Source: AAA044-D11 sp965268555 (lineage in GTDB: Bacteria; Actinomycetota; Actinomycetes; Nanopelagicales; Nanopelagicaceae). Taken from it: 64,000 nucleotides of DNA. Below the pieces are notes generated by a model that saw only the letters and a program-made list of their open reading frames with translations, searched no databases and was not told the DNA's origin. The first letter of the stretch is position 1. Every line of letters begins with the position of its first letter. The position numbers were made by a program, and so were the translations under genes. Shown here in pieces: positions 36,660-46,795 of the stretch. The stretch is taken from positions 434,001-498,000 of the forward strand of contig OZ254174.1 in the NCBI GenBank assembly GCA_965268555.1, written 5' to 3'.

Positions 36660-38414
36660 ATGGCGAGAGTGAAAAAATCAACTAGCATCGCAATCGTTGC
36701 GGTTCTAGCACTTGCAGTTGTTGCGGGTGGACTAGTGAAGATGAGCAGCGGTGGTTCATCAAAGGGTGGAACGATCACTTATTTGACTCACTCCGAAGCT
36801 TGGACACACGCTGATCCAAACCGTAACTACACCGGTCAACACATTGCGTGGTTCGGTTCATATATGCACCGCACCCTTACTGCTTATGCACGTGCCGAAG
36901 GTTCTGCTGGTTCAGCTGTTGTAGCTGACCTTGCAACTGACACTGGTCGCGCATCAAATGGAAATAAGACTTGGGAATTCACGCTTCGTGATGGCGCAAC
37001 ATTCGAAGATGGTTCTGCGGTAACTTGCGAAGATGTTAAGTACGGTGTTTCTCGTACCTTCGCTACCGATGTAATTACTGATGGCCCTACTTATGCAATC
37101 GGAATGTTAGATATTCCTTCCGCTAAGGATGGATCTTCTGTTTACAAGGGTCCATATTCAACTAAGGACAATGACACAGCTGCGTATGACAAGGCTGTTT
37201 CATGTTCTGAAGACAATAAGACAATTACATTTAACTTGAAGCGCCCTGTTGGTGACTTCAACTACACAACTACATACCTTTCATTCTCGCCTGTACCAAA
37301 GGCTTTGGATAAGGGAGATGCATACGACATGGCTCCAGTTTCAACTGGTCCATACAAGATCGAGAAGTACAAGGCTAAGGATGAAATGGTTCTTGTCCGC
37401 AACGATAAGTGGGATAAGAAGTCAGATCCAATTCGCAACGCATTCCCAGATCGAATCGTAGTTCGCTTCGGTTTGGCTGAAGAAGTTCGCGATCAATTGG
37501 TTCTAAATGATTCCGAAAAGAACTCAATGTCACTCGATTCAATACTTCCAACTAACTTGCCTACAGTCTTTGATGATGCAGGTAAGCCAAAGGGTAAGTT
37601 TGCAACTCGCGCACTTAACGTTTATGACCCATATGTAACTTATTCTGCGGTCAACGTTAAGAAGCTTCCTTGCTTAGACATTCGCAAGGCAATTTACTAC
37701 GCACGCGACTTCGCTGGATTAATGCAATTGAGTGGCGGCGCAGCATTTGGTGGAGATCCTGCAGATGGTGTTATCAAGCCATTGATGGGTCTTGACTATG
37801 CAAAGGTAAAAGGACTCGAAGAGTTCAAACAAGAAGGAAATCCTGTAGCGGCTAAGAAATATATGGATGCGGCAAAAACTGCTTGTCCAGATATTTACGC
37901 GAAAGCAACAGATCCAAAGCGCGGAATTTATTTCGACTTTGCAGACACCGACACTAATAAGAAGGCTGCTGCAATTTGGATTGACTCAATGAAGAAGAAT
38001 GCAGGCATAACAATGAAGTTCAACTACATTGAAGCCGGTTCTTACTACGCAGTTGTTCTAGATCAGACCAAGCAAGGCGATTTATCTCGCGCTGGTTGGG
38101 CACCTGACTGGGCTAACGCTTCAACAGTTATTCCTGAACTCTTTACCGAAACTGGTGGATTCCCAATGTCACAAAACTGGGGAGATCCTGCATACAAGGC
38201 ATTTAAAGAAAAATCAGATGCCGCACTTGCTGAACCAGATCGTAAGAAGCAAGGAAAGATGTGGGCAGAGCTCAATCAATATGCGATGGATCAAATGTGG
38301 GTAATCCCAGGCGTATTCTCAAAGACACAAGAAGTTTGGGGCTCTGGCCTCGGCGGTGTGTTCTTCTGGGAGCCACAGGGCGCGCCTTCATTCGGTGACA
38401 TCTATATCAAGTAA
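36660..38414 (+). CDS. ABC transporter substrate-binding protein, family 5, without lipobox
   Basis: A 584-residue extracytoplasmic solute-binding protein. Hydrophobic residues about 9-27 form the signal or anchor. The SBP_bac_5 pattern includes LRDGATFEDGSAVTCEDVKYG and SFSPVPKALDKGD. There is no cysteine near the signal end, so it is not a conventional lipoprotein; it may be anchored by an uncleaved helix. An AAAAGGAGAAAGA ribosome site precedes ATG. Substrate is probably a peptide. Confidence 0.93.
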   Translation: MARVKKSTSIAIVAVLALAVVAGGLVKMSSGGSSKGGTITYLTHSEAWTHADPNRNYTGQHIAWFGSYMHRTLTAYARAEGSAGSAVVADLATDTGRASNGNKTWEFTLRDGATFEDGSAVTCEDVKYGVSRTFATDVITDGPTYAIGMLDIPSAKDGSSVYKGPYSTKDNDTAAYDKAVSCSEDNKTITFNLKRPVGDFNYTTTYLSFSPVPKALDKGDAYDMAPVSTGPYKIEKYKAKDEMVLVRNDKWDKKSDPIRNAFPDRIVVRFGLAEEVRDQLVLNDSEKNSMSLDSILPTNLPTVFDDAGKPKGKFATRALNVYDPYVTYSAVNVKKLPCLDIRKAIYYARDFAGLMQLSGGAAFGGDPADGVIKPLMGLDYAKVKGLEEFKQEGNPVAAKKYMDAAKTACPDIYAKATDPKRGIYFDFADTDTNKKAAAIWIDSMKKNAGITMKFNYIEAGSYYAVVLDQTKQGDLSRAGWAPDWANASTVIPELFTETGGFPMSQNWGDPAYKAFKEKSDAALAEPDRKKQGKMWAELNQYAMDQMWVIPGVFSKTQEVWGSGLGGVFFWEPQGAPSFGDIYIK

Positions 38415-38430
38415 GCAGTAACTAGAAGAG

Positions 38431-38462
38431 TGGATGCGAGAGTGAATAATCTCTCGCATCCA
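38431..38462 (+). terminator. Intercistronic stem-loop after the binding-protein gene
   Basis: A perfect 12-bp stem, TGGATGCGAGAG (38431-38442) with CTCTCGCATCCA (38451-38462), and an eight-base loop. It lacks a T-run. Such hairpins after binding-protein genes often protect the upstream message or reduce read-through to the permease genes, which would give the binding protein its usual excess. Confidence 0.7.
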
Positions 38463-38513
38463 TCTTCCATGTAAATCACCAAACGATTCAATTAAGGGAG
38501 TACTTTAAAAACC

Positions 38514-39512
38514 GTGTTTGCATATATCTCAAGGCGCCTAGCGGTCTCCCTTCTTATTCTTTTAACTGTCAGCTTTGCGGTTTATGTAATTTTCGCTTTT
38601 CTTCCCTTTGACCCAGCCGCGCTTACCTGCGGAAAAAATTGCAATGATCCTGGAATCATCGAGGCCAATAGACATCGTCTTGGCTATGACTTACCTTTTT
38701 TCACGCAATATTTCTTATTTCTAAAAGGTCTCTTCTTTGGCCGATCATTTGGCGAAGGTGCAGCACTGATTAACTGCCCAGCACCATCACTTGGATATTC
38801 ATTCCAACAACATGCTTGTGTAACAAACTTAATTGGTGAAGCCCTCCCAGTTACATTTTCGTTAGCAATCGGTGCAATCGTGATGTGGTTAGCACTTGGA
38901 ATAGGACTTGGAATTCTTGCCGCCAGATTCCGTGGTCGGATTGTCGATCAACTCAGCACAATATTCGTTCTTATCGGAACCTCGCTTCCTACATTTTTAA
39001 CCGGCCTTCTACTTTTGGTATTTGTCGTTATTCGCTGGCACATAATTCCTTTTCCCTCGGGCAACTACACGCCTTTCTTTGAAAATCCATTTGAGTGGGC
39101 GCAAATTCTCTTCCTGCCTTGGTTAACTCTTGCATTTGCTTATGCCGCTTTATATACGCGATTCGTTCGAAGTTCAGTTATCGATACATCAAATGAAGAT
39201 TACATCCGTACTGCTCGCGCAAAAGGGTTATCTGAGGGTGTAATTCTCGGAAAGCACACACTTCGCGCAGCCTTAGCGCCAATCGCAACAATGGCCGGTC
39301 TAGATTTTGCCGGGTTACTTGGCGGCGCCATTCTTACGGAATCTGTCTTTAATCTTCCAGGCCTTGGGCGACTTGCAATAAGTGCCGTAGTTAAATATGA
39401 CCTGCCAATTATTGTCGCTACTACTTTGCTTGCGGCATTCATCGTTGTGGTCATGAACTTAATCGTCGATATTCTTTATGCATATATTGATCCTCGGGTA
39501 CGAGTCGCATGA
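38514..39512 (+). CDS. Peptide-type ABC transporter permease (OppB/DppB family)
   Basis: A 332-residue permease starting at GTG 38514 with the DppB N-terminal pattern (YISRRLAVSLLILLTVSFAVYV) and an EAA loop ending in LRAALAPIATMAGL. Six or so membrane helices. It carries an inserted loop with NCPAPSLGYSF...HACVTN that is absent from many relatives. The stop overlaps the oppD-like gene by four bases. Confidence 0.93.
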   Translation: MFAYISRRLAVSLLILLTVSFAVYVIFAFLPFDPAALTCGKNCNDPGIIEANRHRLGYDLPFFTQYFLFLKGLFFGRSFGEGAALINCPAPSLGYSFQQHACVTNLIGEALPVTFSLAIGAIVMWLALGIGLGILAARFRGRIVDQLSTIFVLIGTSLPTFLTGLLLLVFVVIRWHIIPFPSGNYTPFFENPFEWAQILFLPWLTLAFAYAALYTRFVRSSVIDTSNEDYIRTARAKGLSEGVILGKHTLRAALAPIATMAGLDFAGLLGGAILTESVFNLPGLGRLAISAVVKYDLPIIVATTLLAAFIVVVMNLIVDILYAYIDPRVRVA

Positions 39513-40501
39513 CGCTTCTGAAAGTTGAAAACTTATCTGTAGATTTTCCAACCCCAGATGGTTTAGTAGCAGCGGTGCACGAAACTTCGTTTGAGATAAA
39601 ACCAGGTGAAACGTTAGCTATCGTGGGCGAATCAGGTTCAGGAAAGACTGTAACTAACCTAGCTCTGATGGGACTTATTCCGGCACGCACTGCAAATATT
39701 TCTGGTTCTGCAAAGTTCGAATCTCATGATGGCCCTATTGATTTGATTTCTATGGATAGAAATGAATTACGTAAATATCGCGGCAAAGATATTGCAATGA
39801 TTTTTCAAGATCCAATGTCGGCGCTCCATCCGTTTTACACAATTGGTGATCAAATTATCGAGGCTCATCAAATCCATAACAAAGTGGATTTAAAGGTAAG
39901 TAAAGCTCGAGCGATTGAACTTCTTGAAATGGTTGGAATCCAAGGAGCAGAAACTCGCATTAAAGCTTTTCCACATCAATTCTCTGGTGGAATGCGCCAA
40001 CGCGTAATGATTGCGATGGCACTCGTAAATAACCCGCTGCTTCTTATCGCAGACGAGCCAACAACAGCGCTTGATGTTACGGTCCAAGCTCAAATCATGA
40101 AGCTACTTAGTGATCTGCAGAAAGAGTTTAAGATGGCGATGATCTTGATTACGCACGATATGGGCGTAGTCGCTGGCACTGCCGATCGGGTAAATGTTAT
40201 GTATGCCGGTCGAATTGTTGAGAGCGCAAAAGTTAATGATTTATATGCAAATCCATTAATGCCATACACCCAAGGACTTCTTGCTTCGGTTCCCAGAATG
40301 GATCGTCCACATACCGATCGTCTTACAGCAATTCCTGGACAACCACCTTCAATGATTGCACTTCCAACTGGCTGTTCTTTTAATCCACGATGCACACGCA
40401 AGAGTGAAGTCAGCGGTTCTAGATGTGAAACCGAGATGCCGCAACTAACTATCCGAAGTGGCGAACATTTGTCACGTTGCTTCATCGGGGAGGGCGCATG
40501 A
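39509..40501 (+). CDS. Peptide-type ABC transporter ATPase (OppD/DppD family)
   Basis: A 330-residue ATPase with Walker A GESGSGKT (40-47), signature FSGGMRQRV, Walker B LLIADEPTTALD and the C-terminal oligopeptide-transporter Cys region (CSFNPRC...RC). That region carries a 4Fe-4S-like cysteine set in some relatives. Stop overlaps the next start by four bases. Confidence 0.95.
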   Translation: MTLLKVENLSVDFPTPDGLVAAVHETSFEIKPGETLAIVGESGSGKTVTNLALMGLIPARTANISGSAKFESHDGPIDLISMDRNELRKYRGKDIAMIFQDPMSALHPFYTIGDQIIEAHQIHNKVDLKVSKARAIELLEMVGIQGAETRIKAFPHQFSGGMRQRVMIAMALVNNPLLLIADEPTTALDVTVQAQIMKLLSDLQKEFKMAMILITHDMGVVAGTADRVNVMYAGRIVESAKVNDLYANPLMPYTQGLLASVPRMDRPHTDRLTAIPGQPPSMIALPTGCSFNPRCTRKSEVSGSRCETEMPQLTIRSGEHLSRCFIGEGA

Positions 40502-41472
40502 GCTCGCCAATTATTGAAGTAAAAGATCTGCAAAAATTCTTTCCACTCGCTTCGCAAGGAATTTTCTCCCGAGTTAAAGGTGATAACAAGGCTGTAAATG
40601 GCGTTAGTTTTTCAATTAACCAAGGCGAAACCCTCGGCTTAGTGGGCGAATCTGGTTGTGGGAAATCAACAGTAGGTCGCACAATTTTGAAGTTGTACGA
40701 GCCAACCTCTGGTTCCATAATTTTCGAGGGTGAAGATATAACCAAGTATTCGAATAGCAAGATGAAGCCACTTCGAACCAAGATGCAGATGATCTTCCAA
40801 GATCCATATTCATCGCTAAACCCACGCCACACAATCGGTTCAGTTATCGCGGCCTCATATGAAATTCAGAACATTACGCCAGATGGTGGAGTAAAAAGGG
40901 CAGTTCAAGATTTAATGGAGCGAGTTGGATTAAATCCTGAGCACTACAACCGTTATCCACACGAATTCTCAGGTGGTCAACGCCAACGCATCGGTATCGC
41001 GCGCGCACTTGCCATGAAGCCAAAGTTTATTGTTTGCGATGAACCAGTTTCTGCTCTGGATGTTTCCATTCAAGCCCAAGTAATTAACTTACTTGAAGAT
41101 CTACGTGATGACTTCGGACTGTCATATCTATTCATCGCACATGATTTATCTGTAGTTCAACATATTTCTGATCGAGTTGCTGTTATGTATCTCGGTAAAA
41201 TTATGGAAGTTGCGGATGTTACAAATATTTACAACTCACCTCATCATCCCTATACAAAAGCACTGCTTTCTGCCGTGCCACTTCCTGATCCATTGTTGGA
41301 AGAGAAGCGGGAACAAATCGTTTTATCTGGTGATCTTCCAAATCCAGCTAATCCGCCAACAGGTTGTGTCTTTAATACCCGTTGCTGGAAGGCGAAAGAG
41401 GCTTGTTTCACAACCGAACCAACACTTCTCCAAGTTGGTTCATCGCAAGTTGCTTGTCATTTTCCCGAATAG
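40498..41472 (+). CDS. Peptide-type ABC transporter ATPase (OppF/DppF family)
   Basis: A 324-residue ATPase from ATG 40498, which overlaps the preceding stop as ATGA and follows GGGGAGGG. The frame opens at 40477, but those residues lie within the preceding gene. Walker A is GESGCGKS, signature FSGGQRQRIGIARAL, Walker B FIVCDEPVSALD. The C-terminal oligopeptide-transporter extension has GCVFNTRCW. It completes a five-gene uptake operon. Confidence 0.95.
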   Translation: MSSPIIEVKDLQKFFPLASQGIFSRVKGDNKAVNGVSFSINQGETLGLVGESGCGKSTVGRTILKLYEPTSGSIIFEGEDITKYSNSKMKPLRTKMQMIFQDPYSSLNPRHTIGSVIAASYEIQNITPDGGVKRAVQDLMERVGLNPEHYNRYPHEFSGGQRQRIGIARALAMKPKFIVCDEPVSALDVSIQAQVINLLEDLRDDFGLSYLFIAHDLSVVQHISDRVAVMYLGKIMEVADVTNIYNSPHHPYTKALLSAVPLPDPLLEEKREQIVLSGDLPNPANPPTGCVFNTRCWKAKEACFTTEPTLLQVGSSQVACHFPE

Positions 41473-41502
41473 CAGTCGCTTTCCTTCGAAGTAAAGGCAC
41501 GA

Positions 41503-41508
41503 TATTCT
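41503..41508 (+). promoter_or_regulatory. -10 element TATTCT for the hut operon, leaderless
   Basis: TATTCT is followed by six bases and ATG 41515. The hutU gene has no Shine-Dalgarno sequence. Confidence 0.6.
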
Positions 41509-41514
41509 CGCCAA

Positions 41515-43185
41515 ATGAGTGATCCCAACTTTTCATCCCGCGTGCTACATGCCGCAACTGGTTCGAAATTGACCGCAAAGGGTTGGGGCCAAGAAGCAGC
41601 AATCCGAATGCTTCACAACAACTTGGATCCTGCAGTTGCAGAGCATCCGGAAAAATTAGTTGTATATGGTGGAACTGGTAAAGCGGCACGGAACTGGCCA
41701 TCCTTTGATGCAATTGTTAAATCACTAACAAATTTAGATAATGATGAAACTCTTTTGGTGCAGTCAGGCAAACCTGTTGGTGTTTTCCAAACTCATGAAT
41801 GGGCGCCTCGAGTATTAATCGCAAATTCGAACTTAGTAGGAGACTGGGCAAACTGGCCAGAATTTCGACGCCTCGAACAACTTGGTCTAACTATGTATGG
41901 TCAGATGACTGCTGGTTCCTGGATCTACATTGGCACCCAAGGAATTCTGCAAGGCACTTACGAAACTTTCGCAGCAGTAGCCGCGAAGCGTTTTACTGGA
42001 AGTTTGCAGGGAACTTTGACCCTTACAGGTGGCTGCGGGGGAATGGGCGGCGCCCAACCGCTTGCAGTGACAATGAATGGTGGCGTCTGTTTAGTAATTG
42101 ATATTGATAAAACGCGATTAGAGAAGCGAATCCAAACTAGATACTTGGATGAAATTGCAGACAATCTTGATGATGCAATTGCAAGAGTTTTAAAAGCTAA
42201 GAGCGACCGTCGGCCATTGTCAGTTGGGCTTGAAGGCAATGCCGCGCAACTTTTCCCGCTATTGCTTTCAATGGATGTGCCAATCGATATTGTTACAGAT
42301 CAGACATCTGCTCATGACCCCTTTTCATATGTTCCAATCGGCGTAGATGTCCACGATGCTGCGCAGTTGGCGAAAGATAAGCCAGAAGATTTCACAAAGC
42401 GTGCCAAGGAGTCCATGGCAAAGCATGTTGAGGCGATGGTCGGATTTATGGATAAAGGCGCTGAAGTATTTGATTATGGAAATTCAATTCGCGATGAAGC
42501 GCGCCAGGGTGGATTTAGTCGAGCCTTTGCCTTCCCCGGATTCGTACCTGCATATATTCGTCCGCTGTTTTGTGAGGGTAAAGGACCATTTAGATGGGTT
42601 GCGCTATCTGGAGATCCAAAAGATATTTATCGCACAGATAAAGCTGTATTAGATCTATTTCCAGAGAATGAAGGTCTGCATCGTTGGATAACAATGGCGC
42701 AAGAGAAAGTTGCCTTCCAAGGATTGCCGGCACGAATTTGTTGGCTTGGTTATGGCGAACGCGACAAGGCTGGTCTGGCATTTAATGATTTAGTTGCAAA
42801 GGGTGAAGTATCTGCACCAATTGTTATTGGACGCGATCATTTGGATTGTGGCTCTGTCGCATCTCCTTACCGCGAAACGGAAGCAATGCTCGATGGTTCA
42901 GATGCAATTGCTGACTGGCCGCTTCTAAATGCAATGGTAAATATTTCATCTGGGGCATCTTGGGTTTCACTACATCACGGTGGCGGAGTTGGAATGGGTC
43001 GCTCAATTCACTCCGGACAAGTTTCAGTTGCTGATGGTACAAAACTTGCAGCACAAAAATTAGCAAGAGTTCTAACAAATGATCCGGGAATGGGCGTAAT
43101 CCGCCATGCCGACGCGGGGTATGACATTGCAGTAGATACTGCCAAAGAGCGTCATGTTCATGTGCCAATGTTAGATATTGAGTAA
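41515..43185 (+). CDS. hutU: Urocanate hydratase HutU
   Basis: A 556-residue NAD+-dependent hydratase converting urocanate to imidazolonepropionate. Landmarks include VYGGTGKAARNWPSF, GQMTAGSWIYIGTQGI, LTGGCGGMGGAQPLA in the NAD-binding region, and DHLDCGSVASPYRET. Full length. First gene of hutU-hutI-hutH; histidine can thus serve as a carbon and nitrogen source. Confidence 0.98.
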   Translation: MSDPNFSSRVLHAATGSKLTAKGWGQEAAIRMLHNNLDPAVAEHPEKLVVYGGTGKAARNWPSFDAIVKSLTNLDNDETLLVQSGKPVGVFQTHEWAPRVLIANSNLVGDWANWPEFRRLEQLGLTMYGQMTAGSWIYIGTQGILQGTYETFAAVAAKRFTGSLQGTLTLTGGCGGMGGAQPLAVTMNGGVCLVIDIDKTRLEKRIQTRYLDEIADNLDDAIARVLKAKSDRRPLSVGLEGNAAQLFPLLLSMDVPIDIVTDQTSAHDPFSYVPIGVDVHDAAQLAKDKPEDFTKRAKESMAKHVEAMVGFMDKGAEVFDYGNSIRDEARQGGFSRAFAFPGFVPAYIRPLFCEGKGPFRWVALSGDPKDIYRTDKAVLDLFPENEGLHRWITMAQEKVAFQGLPARICWLGYGERDKAGLAFNDLVAKGEVSAPIVIGRDHLDCGSVASPYRETEAMLDGSDAIADWPLLNAMVNISSGASWVSLHHGGGVGMGRSIHSGQVSVADGTKLAAQKLARVLTNDPGMGVIRHADAGYDIAVDTAKERHVHVPMLDIE

Positions 43186-43187
43186 AC

Positions 43188-44363
43188 ATGACTAGCAAAC
43201 TTTTTTTCAACATTGGTCAGCTAGTAACTAACGATCCATTACACGATGGAACAAAACTAGGAGTTATCGAGAACGCAGCCCTGCTCATCGAAGATGGTGT
43301 TGTTGCTTGGGCGGGTCCGGCTGATGATGCGCCAACTCATCATATAAAGAAGAAGATAGATGTTAACGGCCGCGCAGTAATTCCAGGTTTTGTCGATAGC
43401 CACAACCATATGATTTTTGCAGGGGACCGCAGTAAAGAATTTCGTGCCCGCATGCTTGGCGAAAGTTATTCTGCCGGTGGCATCGCGCATACCGTTGCGA
43501 AAACTCGAGCGGCAAGTGATGAGGTTTTGCGATTAAATGCCGAATCCCTATTTGCCGAGGCCTATTCAAGTGGCACCACAACAATTGAATGTAAATCTGG
43601 TTATGGTTTAACAGTTGAAGATGAGAAACGATCCCTCGCTATTGCTCAAGAATTTACCGATGAAACTACTTATCTAGGTGCGCATGTTGTGCCAGTTGAA
43701 TATAAAACAAATCCTAAAGATTATGTTGATTTAGTTTGTGGTCAGATGCTCGATGCAGCTCTGCCACACGCAAAGTGGATCGATGTTTTCTGCGATAAAG
43801 GCGCATTCTCAGTTGAAGATGCTCGCACAATTCTGCAGGCCGGAATGAAGAAAGGGCTGCTTCCAAGAATTCACGCAAACCAAATTCAAGAAGGTGGTGG
43901 GGTAAAACTTGGTGTCGAACTCGGAGTTGCCTCAGTTGATCATGTTTCACATATCAGCGTTAAAGACATTGAAGCGCTCTCCAAATCAAAGGTAGTTGCT
44001 ACCTTATTGCCAGGAGCTGAATTCTCTACTCGCTCTGCCTACCCTGATGTTCGCCCGTTGTTAGAGGCCAGCATTACAGTTGCACTCGCATCAGATTGCA
44101 ATCCAGGAAGTTCTTACACAACAAATATGCCATTCATGATCGCTATTGCAGTACGTGAAATGCACTTCTCGCCAGAACAAGCGCTCTGGTCGGCAACACT
44201 TGGCGGCGCAAAAGCTTTACTTCGTAGCGATGTTGGGCATTTGTCCGAGGGCGCAAGTGCAGATTTCGCAATTTTAAAGTCCGATTCATATCTCCACTTG
44301 GCATATCGTCCCGGTGTTAATTTAATAGAACAGGTATGGCGCAATGGCCTCCAAATCAGATAA
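43188..44363 (+). CDS. hutI: Imidazolonepropionase HutI
   Basis: A 391-residue amidohydrolase-superfamily enzyme opening the imidazolone ring to N-formimino-L-glutamate. Metal ligands lie in SHNHMIFAG (HxH), with further catalytic motifs RIHANQ and SDCNPGSS. Two bases after hutU; its 3' end overlaps hutH by 20 bases. Confidence 0.97.
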   Translation: MTSKLFFNIGQLVTNDPLHDGTKLGVIENAALLIEDGVVAWAGPADDAPTHHIKKKIDVNGRAVIPGFVDSHNHMIFAGDRSKEFRARMLGESYSAGGIAHTVAKTRAASDEVLRLNAESLFAEAYSSGTTTIECKSGYGLTVEDEKRSLAIAQEFTDETTYLGAHVVPVEYKTNPKDYVDLVCGQMLDAALPHAKWIDVFCDKGAFSVEDARTILQAGMKKGLLPRIHANQIQEGGGVKLGVELGVASVDHVSHISVKDIEALSKSKVVATLLPGAEFSTRSAYPDVRPLLEASITVALASDCNPGSSYTTNMPFMIAIAVREMHFSPEQALWSATLGGAKALLRSDVGHLSEGASADFAILKSDSYLHLAYRPGVNLIEQVWRNGLQIR

Positions 44364-45897
44364 AACCGTAACGCTCTCAACTTCAGGAGTTAGCTTTGAA
44401 GATGTAATTAACGTTGCAAGATTTGGTGCGAAGGTTGAACTTTCCGCGCAATCTGTCGCAGCCATCAAAGCATCTCGTAAATTTATCGATGGGTATGCCG
44501 CAGGTGGCACACCGGTCTATGGAGTTTCAACGGGCTTTGGCGCGCTAGCTAATCGCCACATTGATGTTAAAGATCGCACTCAACTTCAGAAATCTTTAAT
44601 ACGTTCTCATGCTGCAGGCCTTGGCCCGGCGGTTGAACGCGAAGTTGTTCGCGCACTTATGTTCCTTCGTCTGAAAACTATGGCAACTGGACGAACCGGA
44701 GTCCGAGTTGAATTAGCCCAACAGTATGCAGATTATTTGAATTCTGGAATCACACCAATTGTTCCCGAATTTGGTTCTCTCGGATGCAGCGGAGATTTAG
44801 CACCACTTTCACATTGTGCACTTGCAATCATGGGCGAGGGAATGGTTCATGATGCTAAAGGCGTTGAGATGACAGCAATTGCGGCACTTAATAACGCCGG
44901 CCTTGCGCCAATTGAACTGGAAGCCAAAGAGGGCCTTGCACTAATTAACGGCACCGAAGGAATGCTCGGAATGTTAATAATGGCTTGCTCGGACCTTAAT
45001 CAACTCGCAACTGTTGCAGACATTACTGCTGCTATGAGCATCGAAGGGCTATTGGGTACAGATCAAGTATTCGCGCCAGAACTTCACGCACCACTTCGTC
45101 CCCAAGTTGGCCAGGCGGCAAGTGCTGCAAATATTTATGCAATGCTAAAAGGATCTGGACTAGTGGCATCCCACCGCGAGAATGATTCAAGAGTTCAAGA
45201 TGCTTATTCGCTTCGATGCGCACCCCAAGTTGCCGGAGCGGTACGCGACACAATCGATTATGCATCTCTAATTGCAACTCGTGAACTTGCAAGTGCAATT
45301 GATAATCCAGTTGTATTAGAAGATGGTCGGGTGCAATCAAATGGCAACTTCCATGGTGCGCCAGTTGGTTATGTTTTAGATTTTCTTGCGATTGCCGCAA
45401 CAGACCTTGGTTCTATCGCCGAACGCAGAACTGACCGAGCTTTAGATCAAAATCGTTCTGCTGGACTCCCACCATTTTTAGCTCATGATCCTGGTGTGGA
45501 TTCTGGCTTAATGATTGCTCAATACACCCAGGCTGGGTTGGTTAGTGAGAATAAGCGGTTATCTACGCCAGCAAGTATTGATTCAATTCCAAGTTCAGGA
45601 ATGCAAGAAGACCATGTCTCTATGGGTTGGGCGGCGGCACGCAAACTTCGCAAGGTTGTAGATAACACTGCAAGAATCTTGGCAATTGAATTAGTTACAG
45701 CTGCGCGCGCAATCGAAATGCGCGAAGGGCTGAAACCATCTCCAGCAACCGGAAGCGTTATTGCCAAACTGCGAACAAAAGTTGGGGGAGTTGGACCGGA
45801 TCGCTTCTTATCTCCAGAACTTGAAGCAGCAGTTGATTTAGTTAATAGCGGTGAAATTACAAAAGCTGCTCGAGAAGTTTTGCCTAACTTAATTTAA
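44344..45897 (+). CDS. hutH: Histidine ammonia-lyase HutH
   Basis: A 517-residue lyase deaminating histidine to urocanate. The MIO electrophile tripeptide is Cys-Ser-Gly (LGCSGDLAPLSH) rather than the commoner Ala-Ser-Gly, a variant I also recall in Streptomyces HutH. YGVSTGFGALAN and QEDHVSMG are typical. Its stop overlaps that of the convergent hutG by four bases. Confidence 0.97.
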   Translation: MASKSDKTVTLSTSGVSFEDVINVARFGAKVELSAQSVAAIKASRKFIDGYAAGGTPVYGVSTGFGALANRHIDVKDRTQLQKSLIRSHAAGLGPAVEREVVRALMFLRLKTMATGRTGVRVELAQQYADYLNSGITPIVPEFGSLGCSGDLAPLSHCALAIMGEGMVHDAKGVEMTAIAALNNAGLAPIELEAKEGLALINGTEGMLGMLIMACSDLNQLATVADITAAMSIEGLLGTDQVFAPELHAPLRPQVGQAASAANIYAMLKGSGLVASHRENDSRVQDAYSLRCAPQVAGAVRDTIDYASLIATRELASAIDNPVVLEDGRVQSNGNFHGAPVGYVLDFLAIAATDLGSIAERRTDRALDQNRSAGLPPFLAHDPGVDSGLMIAQYTQAGLVSENKRLSTPASIDSIPSSGMQEDHVSMGWAAARKLRKVVDNTARILAIELVTAARAIEMREGLKPSPATGSVIAKLRTKVGGVGPDRFLSPELEAAVDLVNSGEITKAAREVLPNLI

Positions 45898-46787
45898 CGT
45901 GAAGCAAGTCCCGCAGCTGCTTCTAGAACAAGCAGTGCAGCTAGACGGATTGTGCGTTGATCTGGGCTATCTAGTTTTGCATCAATCTCGGTGATATCGA
46001 TAGCACGAACTCTCGGATCATTGGCAAGTAATCTCGTTGCTTGGCGAATTTCATCAGCCGAAATTCCACCTGGAACAGATGCTGGACAAGCTGGCGCGAC
46101 TGAACGATCACAAACATCTACATCTAAATCAACATAAATTTCGCGCCCACCAGATCCCGCAACCTTAAGCGCCTTAGCAATTACGCGTTTCATAGATTTG
46201 GTCCGTAGATCTTCCCGCGTAATTACGGTAATTCCATAATCTTTTGCACGCTGCGAATACTCAGCGCTATTTGCAAAGTCTGAAATACCTATTTGCACAA
46301 TATTTTTACCTGGAAGCCCTGCCTCAATCAAGCGCCAGACTGGCGAACCATTGGATTTTCCATCACGTAAATCATGATGAGCATCGAGAGTTATCAGGCC
46401 GATCTTCGACAAATCAGGAAACAGTCCAATGGCGGTGGAGTAAGTAATTGAATTATCGCCACCAAGAGCCACAATCAACTTATGCTTTTTCAGTAAACCT
46501 TTTAGCGCTGACGCAACTTTTGCTTCGCCTGTGCTTCCATCGGGATTAGCAATATCTCCAAGGTCTGTACAAGTTAAATTACGTAGGTCAGTATTTGAAG
46601 TTGAGGCGAAGGTTGAATATCTAGCTAGAGCATCGCGGACCGCAGCAGGAGTTAAGTGCGCGCTGGTCGCAGAAAGCGAAGTTTTATGCGCAGGAATTCC
46701 AATAAGTGCAAAATCCGCCTTTGCGTTAGCTTTCGCAAATAACGTATTTGCGCGTGCCCATTTCGGGTCTTTAGAAAGTTTTGCCAC
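45894..46787 (-). CDS. hutG: Formimidoylglutamase, arginase superfamily (HutG type)
   Basis: A 297-residue Mn2+-dependent ureohydrolase-fold enzyme. Metal ligands are in GGDNS, DAHHDLRDG and DLDVDVCD. Agmatinase or arginase activity cannot be excluded from motifs alone, but position beside hutUIH makes formimidoylglutamase (formiminoglutamate to glutamate plus formamide) the best call. It starts at GTG 46787 after AAAGG and follows the transaldolase-family gene by eight bases on the same strand. Confidence 0.88.
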   Translation of the reverse strand: MAKLSKDPKWARANTLFAKANAKADFALIGIPAHKTSLSATSAHLTPAAVRDALARYSTFASTSNTDLRNLTCTDLGDIANPDGSTGEAKVASALKGLLKKHKLIVALGGDNSITYSTAIGLFPDLSKIGLITLDAHHDLRDGKSNGSPVWRLIEAGLPGKNIVQIGISDFANSAEYSQRAKDYGITVITREDLRTKSMKRVIAKALKVAGSGGREIYVDLDVDVCDRSVAPACPASVPGGISADEIRQATRLLANDPRVRAIDITEIDAKLDSPDQRTIRLAALLVLEAAAGLASR

Positions 46788-46795
46788 GTCTACCT

